Positions 1-5,221 of a stretch of 5,221 bases of DNA are shown piece after piece. How positions within the stretch are numbered: the stretch's first letter is position 1; the number at the start of each line of letters is the position of its first letter. The stretch comes from Candidatus Poribacteria bacterium (GTDB lineage: Bacteria > Poribacteria > WGA-4E > WGA-3G): the NCBI GenBank assembly GCA_028818995.1, contig JAPPMR010000799.1:1-5221 (forward strand). The letters are read 5' to 3'. Made by a program: the position numbers and the translations under genes. The notes under the pieces are model-generated. The model was not told where the DNA came from and ran no database searches. It was given only the letters and a program-made list of their open reading frames with translations.

Positions 1-1
1 A

Positions 2-1486
2 TTTTACGCTAAACCCCCGTTGCCGGGCATAAAACGGGATGTGCTTAGTGAACACACGCAGCACGCCTTTGAAAACCCGCTTGAGATGCCCCCTTTACGT
101 GAACTCGTGAATGGCAATTCAAAGGTGCTTATCCTATTTGATGATAACTGCCAACCTTTTCCGTTAACCAAAAAGCCGGATATGCGGCAGATTATGATCG
201 AAACGCTTCTGAAAATGCTATATGAGTATGGTGTAGAAAAAAAGAATATCCAGCTCATCTGTGCAGTCGCTCTCCATCGTAAGATGAAGGAACATGAACT
301 TGCCTATATGTTAGGTAAAGACATTATGGACGAGTTCTATCCGCATCAACTCCGAAATTTTGACGCTGAAGATGCCGAACAGATTGTTGAAGTAGGGAAA
401 ACAGATCATGACGAAATCGTTGAGACAGATAAAGCGGCTCTTGAAGCTGATCTCATCATTTATGTGGATATGATTCAGATTCCTCTGAACGGTGGACACA
501 AATCTGTTGCAGTGGGTCTCGGCACATATAACTCCATCGCACCACACCACTCGCCGCACATGACATCGGAGAGTCCCCATGTGATGCAACCGGAAGGTTC
601 ACACATGCATGCTTGTATTGAACGGATGAGTCGTCTCATTCAAAAAGAGACACCGATTTTAGTACTGGAAGCAGCGATGAATGGCGCGATATATCCGTTC
701 CATCTTCGTTATGTTGGAAAACCTAACCGAGACTGCAACATTGCCGAAAAGATTATTAAGACATTTACGCCTGCAACTTTGTCACTTTTACCCGAATCTG
801 TCAGATATAATATACTCAAAAGCGTTCGAACAGACTATGAACCGATGGCACTAAACGCAGGTGACATTGACGCTGTTCACGCGAAAACGTTGGCATTGAT
901 GAAAGATCAATTAGCAATAGATATTCCACGCCAGTACAGCACCTTAGTTTTTGGTCTGCCCGATATGAGTCCTTATGCGGTTGATGCCCGCATCAACCCT
1001 GTTTTAGTTGTGAGCGACATCTTAGGGTATGTGTTCAATTGGTTCTATAACAAACCGATTATCAAAGAGAACGGCGTTGTTATCATCATGAATCCGACCT
1101 ACGAGATATTTCACGACGAGTATCACGTGGCATATAAGATGTTTTATGACGAGGTGCTTGCGGATACAACAGAACCTTTTGAAATGCAACAGAAGTATCA
1201 GGAAAAATATGCAAAGGACGAGTATTTAAATGAGTGCTATCGGAACAAATTTGCACATCACGGTTTTCATCCGTTTACTGTCTGGTATTGGGCAACTTAT
1301 CCGTTGAAATATCTATCAAAGGTGATTTTGGTCGGACCAAAAGAGCCGCGGATTGCTCAGCGGTTAGGTGTTGAGTGGGCAAAGAACTTAGACGATGCAC
1401 TCGCAATGGCACGCGGAATTTCTGGTGAAGATGATGTTGTTGCCTTAACAATGCCACCATTTTTCTATGCAAATGTAATGAGTTAA
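2..1486 (+). CDS. LarA-like nickel-pincer racemase/epimerase family protein (DUF2088), 5' partial
   Basis: Residues are numbered from the TTG codon at 20. The frame is open to the window edge with no stop, and the six codons before that TTG read on naturally, so the true start probably lies upstream and TTG20 is only a fallback. The order of motifs follows LarA: NPLEMPPLRELV (19-30) as the usual ALxNPIG/PPLxEL entry, VLILFDD (36-42), an ALHR motif (H86, matching LarA H108), GGHKS (158-162; K161 matching K184, which carries the pyridinium pincer), and HHS with H177 matching nickel ligand H200 at the same 16-residue spacing. The C-terminal half ends in the typical LDDALAMA segment. Known LarA proteins racemise 2-hydroxyacids using a nickel-pincer nucleotide. 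Here the second catalytic histidine (H174) aligns with M151 and the DHTRP arginine is Q45, so the substrate or chemistry is probably different. It ends in tandem TAA stops, 36 nt before the ClpX-like gene. The fold family is fairly sure; the activity is unknown. Confidence 0.85.
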   Translation, partial: FYAKPPLPGIKRDVLSEHTQHAFENPLEMPPLRELVNGNSKVLILFDDNCQPFPLTKKPDMRQIMIETLLKMLYEYGVEKKNIQLICAVALHRKMKEHELAYMLGKDIMDEFYPHQLRNFDAEDAEQIVEVGKTDHDEIVETDKAALEADLIIYVDMIQIPLNGGHKSVAVGLGTYNSIAPHHSPHMTSESPHVMQPEGSHMHACIERMSRLIQKETPILVLEAAMNGAIYPFHLRYVGKPNRDCNIAEKIIKTFTPATLSLLPESVRYNILKSVRTDYEPMALNAGDIDAVHAKTLALMKDQLAIDIPRQYSTLVFGLPDMSPYAVDARINPVLVVSDILGYVFNWFYNKPIIKENGVVIIMNPTYEIFHDEYHVAYKMFYDEVLADTTEPFEMQQKYQEKYAKDEYLNECYRNKFAHHGFHPFTVWYWATYPLKYLSKVILVGPKEPRIAQRLGVEWAKNLDDALAMARGISGEDDVVALTMPPFFYANVMS

Positions 1487-1522
1487 TAACCGATACTGAC
1501 AACCAAAACCGATTAAGACATT

Positions 1523-3097
1523 ATGATAACAAATAAAAAAATACCAACTCAAGAAGAAATAGAAAAAGATTTTCAAGAATTCTTTAAAAAGAAGTACGGT
1601 GACGGTGTAAATGTTCGCTTGGGGTACGTGGGATCACAACAAGTTTCACCCGAACAAACAGAGGAAGAAACACCTGAACCACAGAAAACCTTTGATTTAA
1701 AGTTTGACCTCAAGCCGAAAGACATTAAAAAGTATTTGGATAGGTATGTCATCAAGCAGGATGACGCTAAGAAGGCACTCGCCATTGCAGTCTGTGACCA
1801 CTATAACCATGTGCGAGAATGCCATGAAAATCCAGATGCTGCGGATGCCGACTATTCTAAGCAAAACATTGTCATGCTTGGTCCGACCGGTGTTGGCAAG
1901 ACATATCTCATCAGACATATCGCAAAGTTAATCGGTGTACCGTTTGTCAAAGCAGATGCCACACGATTTAGTGAAACCGGTTATGTCGGTGCGAATGTAG
2001 ACGATTTAATTCGTGAACTTGTCGCGCAAGCGGACGATAACCTTGAATTGGCGCAATATGGGATTATCTATCTTGATGAAGCGGATAAAATTTCCACACC
2101 ACCGAATATTATTGGGCGTGATGTGAGTGGACGTGGTGTGCAAATCGGGCTTCTCAAATTGATGGAAGAAACCGAAGTTGACCTCAGAGGCGGCAACGAT
2201 GTCGCCTCTCAAATGCGTGCCGCAATGGAATTCCAGAAAAGTGGCAAGGTAGATAAAGAGGTGATTAATACCCGTCATATCTTGTTTATTATCAGTGGTG
2301 CGTTCACTGGTATGGAGAAGATTATCAAAAAACGCATGCATCAAAGTCGAATCGGTTTCAACGCCGACGTAGCAAGCCAAAAAGATGATACTGCCCAATA
2401 TCTTGAGCATGTTACTCCAAAAGACTTCATAGATTTCGGTTTTGAACCTGAGTTTATCGGTAGATTGCCTGTTCACGTTGTTTGTGGTGAATTGGCTGTA
2501 GACGACCTTTTTTATATTTTGAAACATTCAGAAGGTTCTATCATTCGGCAATATGAAAATGCTTTCCGTGCCTACGGTATTACCGTGCTGTTTTCCGACT
2601 GTGGATTGCGCCGAATCGCTGAAAAAGCAATTGAACAGAAAACGGGAGCGCGTGCATTGATGACTGTCTGTGAAAAGGTTTTGCGTAATTATAAATTTGA
2701 ACTTCCGTCCACAGGTGTGGCGGAATTTGTTGTTACTGCAGAGGTTGTTGATGATCCTGATAGCCAACTAAAGAAGATTACGGAAGATACTGATTACAAC
2801 CGCAACACGGTGATGCACGAGCAGGTTCGCAGATATGAAGCAAGGTTCTATGCCGACCATGATTTGAAGATTGCATTTGACACAGCAGCAACAGATGCTA
2901 TTTGTGAGCGCGCATCAGCAGAAGAAAAATCCGTATCACAGGTTTGTGATGATATTCTAAAAAGTTATCAGCACGGATTGAATCTAATTAAGCAGAATAC
3001 GGGACAATCATCATTCACCTTTCCAAAAGAGGTTGTGGAAAATCCTGACCCAGTGCTTGAAGAATGGATACGTGAGTCATATACAACGAAACGTTAA
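1523..3097 (+). CDS. ClpX-like AAA+ ATPase (protein unfoldase) with extended C-terminus
   Basis: This 524-residue protein follows ClpX through its AAA+ core: LDRYVIKQ (72-79), Walker A GPTGVGKT (120-127), pore loop GYVG (153-156), Walker B IIYLDE (181-186), RDVSGRGVQ (199-207), IGF (277-279), arginine finger in EFIGRLP (R314), and sensor 2 KTGAR (373-377). ClpX family members unfold proteins with ATP and, through the IGF loop, feed them to ClpP in the cytosol. Unlike ClpX, residues 1-90 contain no cysteine, so the C4 zinc domain is missing; a charged helix and a Glu/Pro linker stand in its place. The RKH-loop region is replaced by an unrelated longer segment (215-250). About 110 residues follow the usual ClpX end, and residues 436-509 resemble residues 342-413, suggesting a duplicated small domain. 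It starts at ATG 1523 with no clear Shine-Dalgarno. It lies between the LarA-like and Cld-like genes on the same strand. It is probably not the housekeeping ClpX; its substrate is unknown. Confidence 0.88.
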   Translation: MITNKKIPTQEEIEKDFQEFFKKKYGDGVNVRLGYVGSQQVSPEQTEEETPEPQKTFDLKFDLKPKDIKKYLDRYVIKQDDAKKALAIAVCDHYNHVRECHENPDAADADYSKQNIVMLGPTGVGKTYLIRHIAKLIGVPFVKADATRFSETGYVGANVDDLIRELVAQADDNLELAQYGIIYLDEADKISTPPNIIGRDVSGRGVQIGLLKLMEETEVDLRGGNDVASQMRAAMEFQKSGKVDKEVINTRHILFIISGAFTGMEKIIKKRMHQSRIGFNADVASQKDDTAQYLEHVTPKDFIDFGFEPEFIGRLPVHVVCGELAVDDLFYILKHSEGSIIRQYENAFRAYGITVLFSDCGLRRIAEKAIEQKTGARALMTVCEKVLRNYKFELPSTGVAEFVVTAEVVDDPDSQLKKITEDTDYNRNTVMHEQVRRYEARFYADHDLKIAFDTAATDAICERASAEEKSVSQVCDDILKSYQHGLNLIKQNTGQSSFTFPKEVVENPDPVLEEWIRESYTTKR

Positions 3098-3126
3098 ATG
3101 GAAGGAATCCGTAGAATAATCAAATT

Positions 3127-3861
3127 ATGCAAAGTAGAACAGAGAAACCTGCACGACCAGAACCGTTGGACATACGTGAGATGGGCACGCCTATTGATGG
3201 AGAACCCCAATATAGCGAACGTCGGTTGTTCTTGCAACTTCACGTCTTTGAAGAGTGCCACGACCCAGCATTTATCGCTCAAATACTTGAAAATGGTAGC
3301 CTGAATGCAGTGTTGTACGACGATCTGAATCATCCCACAGGTATCGGTGTGCTTTTTCTGGCGGAAGATCCAGCGGCGTTAATTACAGAAACGCGTTCCT
3401 TATTACAAAATGCACAAGAGACATTAAACCTACTTTATCGTCCTGAAATGACGATGATTGGAAGAACATATTCAAGCGGTAGAGAACCCAATTTAGAAGA
3501 GTGGCTTATCAACAAACCGCGTAATAATGTCCTCAATCCAGACTTCCCTTGGGCAATCTGGTATCCCCTCCGCAGAAAATCGGAATTTTATCAACTTGAA
3601 CCACGCGATCGTGGCAGAATTTTAGGTGAACACGCTATGCTCGGCAGAAGTTATGCTGCAGAAGGCTATGCAAGTGATATCCGCTTAGCTTGTTTCGGTT
3701 TAGATACAAATGACAACGAGTTTGTTATCGGTTTGGTGGGGCAAGAATTATATCCGTTGTCACGACTGATACAGGATATGCGTAAAACAGAACAGACAAC
3801 CAAATATATTGAATCGCTTGGTCCCTTCTTTGTCGGAAAGGTCCGAAAACAGTTTGATTAG
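3127..3861 (+). CDS. Chlorite dismutase / HemQ-family heme-binding protein
   Basis: This 244-residue protein has the two-part layout of the chlorite dismutase superfamily. An N-terminal ferredoxin-like half (about 30-135) is followed by the conserved heme half: DFPWAIWYPLRRK (139-151), FYQLEPRDRGRILGEH (154-169), GRSYA (173-177), FGLD (190-193), a DMRKTE segment (217-222) and GPFFVGK near the end. H169 fits the proximal heme ligand. Y146 in WYP fits the tyrosine that in HemQ/ChdC drives decarboxylation of coproheme to heme b. The distal residue (Gln in Firmicutes HemQ, Arg in true chlorite dismutase) is not clearly kept; the equivalent stretch is ASDIRL (182-187), so true chlorite dismutase activity is unlikely. 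Coproheme decarboxylase is the best guess; a non-enzymatic heme protein is possible. An in-frame TAG at 3112 leaves ATG 3127 as the only ATG start for this N-terminus; no close Shine-Dalgarno is visible (an AAGGA lies about 20 nt upstream). It follows the ClpX-like gene by 29 nt. Confidence 0.85.
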   Translation: MQSRTEKPARPEPLDIREMGTPIDGEPQYSERRLFLQLHVFEECHDPAFIAQILENGSLNAVLYDDLNHPTGIGVLFLAEDPAALITETRSLLQNAQETLNLLYRPEMTMIGRTYSSGREPNLEEWLINKPRNNVLNPDFPWAIWYPLRRKSEFYQLEPRDRGRILGEHAMLGRSYAAEGYASDIRLACFGLDTNDNEFVIGLVGQELYPLSRLIQDMRKTEQTTKYIESLGPFFVGKVRKQFD

Positions 3862-3914
3862 TGTTCCTTTTATCCTGCACTACTGCTTAGTCAAGCTAAT
3901 TGATGGATTTTAAA

Positions 3915-3970
3915 GGAATCGGGAATCCAAATCAACGGTATGAATGCCTTTTGGCATTCCCCGGAGTTCC
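3915..3970. repeat. Imperfect inverted repeat enclosing a perfect 7-bp hairpin
   Basis: The left arm at 3915-3928 (GGAATCGGGAATCC) is imperfectly complementary to the right arm at 3953-3970 (GGCATTCCCCGGAGTTCC); the strongest part is GGGAAT at 3921-3926 against ATTCCC at 3956-3961. Inside lies a perfect hairpin, GAATGCC (3942-3948), TTTT loop, GGCATTC (3953-3959). The right arm is shared, so the outer and inner pairings compete. The inner hairpin is certain as sequence; the outer pairing is weaker. Confidence 0.6.
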
Positions 3971-4000
3971 CTCCTACCAAAAGCGGTTCATCGGTAGGAG
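3971..4000. repeat. Perfect 8-bp inverted repeat
   Basis: CTCCTACC at 3971-3978 is the exact reverse complement of GGTAGGAG at 3993-4000, with a 14-nt loop between. The right arm runs into the next inverted repeat and shares bases 3996-4000 with it. There is no T-tract after it, so it does not look like a terminator. Confidence 0.75.
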
Positions 4001-4020
4001 CGATCTCCGAATCGCGACCT
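3996..4020. repeat. Inverted repeat with GCGAT/ATCGC arms
   Basis: GCGAT at 4000-4004 pairs exactly with ATCGC at 4011-4015 across a 6-nt loop, and AGG (3996-3998) can pair with CCT (4018-4020) around a small internal mismatch. It overlaps the right arm of the preceding repeat, so only one of the two can form at a time. Its end coincides with the first base of a TATAAT box. Confidence 0.65.
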
Positions 4021-4025
4021 ATAAT
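4020..4025 (+). promoter_or_regulatory. Possible -10 box for the permease operon
   Basis: TATAAT matches the sigma-70 -10 consensus exactly and would start a transcript about 28 nt before the permease ATG. No good -35 is found 16-18 nt upstream; that position falls in the GCGAT repeat. This is a weak call based on one hexamer and its placement before an operon-leading gene. Confidence 0.25.
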
Positions 4026-4059
4026 ATGTTGACAAAGCACTATTCCATATAACAGAAAA

Positions 4060-4788
4060 ATGAGAAACATACTTGCAGTTTGCACAAAAGAACTCTACAC
4101 GTACTTTGTTTCACCGATCGCCTACTTTGTCTGTATTGTATTTTCAGCAATTTCAGGGTTTCTTTTTTTTCTTGATTTACTTATAGCCAGCAGCAGCGGA
4201 AACGGTTCTGGTGCTGATGCAATGCAGGCTCTCTTCCTGCAAATGGCTACGATCCTCCTCTTTTTAACCCCAGTATTAACGATGAAACTCTTTGCTGAAG
4301 AACGCAAGTCTGGAACAATTGAACTTCTCCTTACTTCACCGATTACAGATGGACAAGTCGTCTTAGGTAAATTTTTTGCGAGTTGGGTATTACTCCTCAT
4401 TATGCTTGCATTGACGCTGCTTTTTCCATTTTTGACACAGCGTTTTGGTCCCTTAGATAGCGGCGTTATACTGAGCGGTTACCTCGGCCTCATTCTCATC
4501 AGTTCATGTTTTCTTGCATTTGGTTTGCTGATGTCCTCAATGAGTAAAAATCAAATTGTTGCTGCACTTACAAGTTTTGCATTCTTTTTAATTTTATGGT
4601 TAATTGGCGCACTCTCTTCACGGGCAGGACCAATTGGGGAACTTCTAAGCTACTTATCATTTAATGAGCACTATAGCGATTTTTCCCGTGGTATTATCCA
4701 CCTAAAAAATATTGTCTATTACGTGAGTTTTACAGGTGTTTGTCTTTTCGCGACGTTCAAATCAATTGAATCATCAAAATGGAGATAA
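4060..4788 (+). CDS. GldF-type ABC-2 family transporter permease
   Basis: This 242-residue integral membrane protein opens with MRNILAVCTKELYTYFVSP (1-19), the typical start of GldF-type permeases: a short cytoplasmic amphipathic piece ending in SPIAY. Six hydrophobic segments are visible at about 17-41, 56-76, 103-125, 136-160, 165-187 and 215-233. Between the second and third lies the family hallmark, LFAEERKSGTIELLLTSPIT (77-96), the cytoplasmic region expected to contact the ABC ATPase. Known relatives (GldF, NosY) form the membrane part of ABC exporters or gliding-motility complexes in the inner membrane. The GldG-type gene begins 3 nt downstream, so the two are surely cotranscribed and probably translationally coupled. 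The ATP-binding subunit that often precedes such a permease is absent here. There is no clear Shine-Dalgarno before the ATG, but the N-terminus fits the family well. Its cargo is unknown, and gliding should not be assumed from the name. Confidence 0.88.
   Translation: MRNILAVCTKELYTYFVSPIAYFVCIVFSAISGFLFFLDLLIASSSGNGSGADAMQALFLQMATILLFLTPVLTMKLFAEERKSGTIELLLTSPITDGQVVLGKFFASWVLLLIMLALTLLFPFLTQRFGPLDSGVILSGYLGLILISSCFLAFGLLMSSMSKNQIVAALTSFAFFLILWLIGALSSRAGPIGELLSYLSFNEHYSDFSRGIIHLKNIVYYVSFTGVCLFATFKSIESSKWR
4781..4784 (+). promoter_or_regulatory. Ribosome binding site of the GldG-type gene
   Basis: GGAG lies 7 nt before ATG 4792 and inside the last codons of the permease gene. It fixes the start of the following gene and indicates coupled translation. 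It is the only clear Shine-Dalgarno motif seen before any of the genes in this window. Confidence 0.65.
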
Positions 4789-4791
4789 GAT

Positions 4792-5221
4792 ATGGCAGGG
4801 AAAAACGTAGTAGGACCTCTGTTCGGTTTTCTTTCCTTAATTTTTTGTTTTGTCTCCATTGCAAGTTTGTTCCTAAAAGCGTGGTTGGCTTTTACGATTT
4901 TTTTGATTTTCTGCCTAATATCACTTGCAATTTTTGCTCGCTTGCACTTTAAAGAATTTGTGCATTTCTTTGTTAGTAGGCAGCTTCGTTATGGAACAAA
5001 CGTCGCGCTGAGTATACTTGGTGTTATTGGTATAGCGGTATTTGTCAACGTTATTGTAGCGCAGCGGTTTGATAAAAGAGTAGATTTAACAGAATTGCGA
5101 CTCTATTCGCTTTCTGAACAAACGAAGCAGATTCTTAAAACACTTAACAAAAAAGTAGATATTATTGCGTTTTTCAGCAATGAAATGCCACAGTTAGCAG
5201 CCCACGCTAAGGAAATGTTGG
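4792..5221 (+). CDS. GldG-family ABC transporter auxiliary protein, 3' partial
   Basis: The frame from ATG 4792 stays open to the window edge (143 codons), so the gene continues beyond it. Hydrophobic segments at about 8-28, 30-50 and 70-90 are followed by KRVDLTELRLYSLSEQTKQI (95-114), the characteristic GldG motif (DLTE....YSLS..T..IL) just after the last of these membrane helices. The next stretch, KKVDIIAFFSNEMP (120-133), starts the extracytoplasmic ABC_transp_aux domain. Family members are usually several hundred residues long, so only roughly the first quarter is seen. In known systems GldG partners with GldF and an ABC ATPase in the inner membrane; the 3-nt spacing to the permease fits that. 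The start is supported by the GGAG site. The missing C-terminus would normally carry a final membrane helix, which cannot be checked here. Confidence 0.85.
   Translation, partial: MAGKNVVGPLFGFLSLIFCFVSIASLFLKAWLAFTIFLIFCLISLAIFARLHFKEFVHFFVSRQLRYGTNVALSILGVIGIAVFVNVIVAQRFDKRVDLTELRLYSLSEQTKQILKTLNKKVDIIAFFSNEMPQLAAHAKEML

Larger units (their letters stand above)
3862..4059. other. Gene-free interval with nested inverted repeats
   Basis: These 198 nt separate the Cld-like gene from the permease gene and hold no convincing gene. From 3915 to 4020 the stretch is almost wholly made of inverted repeats, listed separately. No hairpin is followed by a run of T, so I see no intrinsic terminator on either strand. 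A TATAAT at 4020-4025 touches the last arm, and a TTGACA lies at 4029-4034. The gap and the structures suggest that the permease operon starts its own transcript here. A small dispersed (REP- or MITE-like) element is an alternative reading that needs genome-wide copies to support it. Confidence 0.6.

Noticed and set aside
20..22. TTG as the true start of the LarA-like gene.
   Set aside because: The frame is open to the window edge, no ribosome site precedes the TTG, and LarA proteins normally have more residues before the ALxNPIG-like motif.
2006..2527. A 173-codon minus-strand ORF inside the ClpX-like gene.
   Set aside because: It lies fully antisense to a conserved AAA+ core and its translation looks like nothing known; it is a shadow frame.
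3098..3304. A 68-codon + strand ORF whose ATG directly follows the TAA of the ClpX-like gene.
   Set aside because: It overlaps the Cld-like gene in another frame, resembles no family I know, and the Cld-like frame is clearly the coding one.
3942..3959. The perfect 7-bp hairpin as an intrinsic terminator of the Cld-like gene.
   Set aside because: It is followed by CCCCGG on one strand and by mixed sequence on the other, with no T-tract.
4029..4053. TTGACA at 4029-4034 with TATAAC at 4048-4053 as a promoter.
   Set aside because: The spacer is 13 nt, too short for a sigma-70 promoter, and it would start transcription at or inside the permease start codon.
3891..4085. A 64-codon minus-strand ORF with a hydrophobic N-terminus ending in VLC, like a lipoprotein signal.
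   Set aside because: It runs through the inverted repeats and into the permease gene on the opposite strand. Its hydrophobic start is partly the complement of the permease start region. No ribosome site or family match is visible.

Overview
The window reads as one strand of bacterial chromosome, moderately AT-rich, with every credible gene on the + strand. It holds three complete genes, one gene cut by the left edge and one cut by the right edge. I see no rRNA, tRNA, CRISPR array, transposase or phage gene. The organism cannot be fixed from the sequence. The gene types, and an intergenic repeat with GCGAT/ATCGC arms, remind me of uncultured diderm lineages such as Poribacteria, but that is an impression and not a result.

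Left block (2-3861): three genes lie head to tail with gaps of 36 and 29 nt, so they probably form one transcript. The first encodes a divergent member of the LarA (nickel-pincer lactate racemase, DUF2088) family. It keeps the cofactor-anchoring lysine and a nickel-ligand histidine but not the second catalytic histidine or the substrate-binding arginine. The second encodes a ClpX-like AAA+ unfoldase. It has intact ATPase motifs, a GYVG pore loop and an IGF ClpP-docking tripeptide. It has no N-terminal zinc domain, a replaced RKH-loop region, and what looks like a second degenerate copy of its own C-terminal small domain. The third encodes a chlorite dismutase/HemQ-family heme protein with a conserved WYP tyrosine and proximal histidine.

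Middle (3862-4059): a 198-nt gene-free stretch is packed with nested inverted repeats. Two of them share bases and cannot form together. A perfect TATAAT lies directly against the last arm.

Right block (4060-5221): a GldF-type ABC-2 permease is followed after 3 nt by a GldG-type auxiliary membrane protein that runs off the window. The two should form one membrane transport complex with an ABC ATPase, which is not encoded next to them here.

The most interesting items are the duplicated small domain of the ClpX-like protein, the altered active site of the LarA-like protein, the LarA-like/ClpX-like/Cld-like gene trio, and the nested palindromes. How the trio works together is unknown; nothing in the sequence proves a shared pathway.
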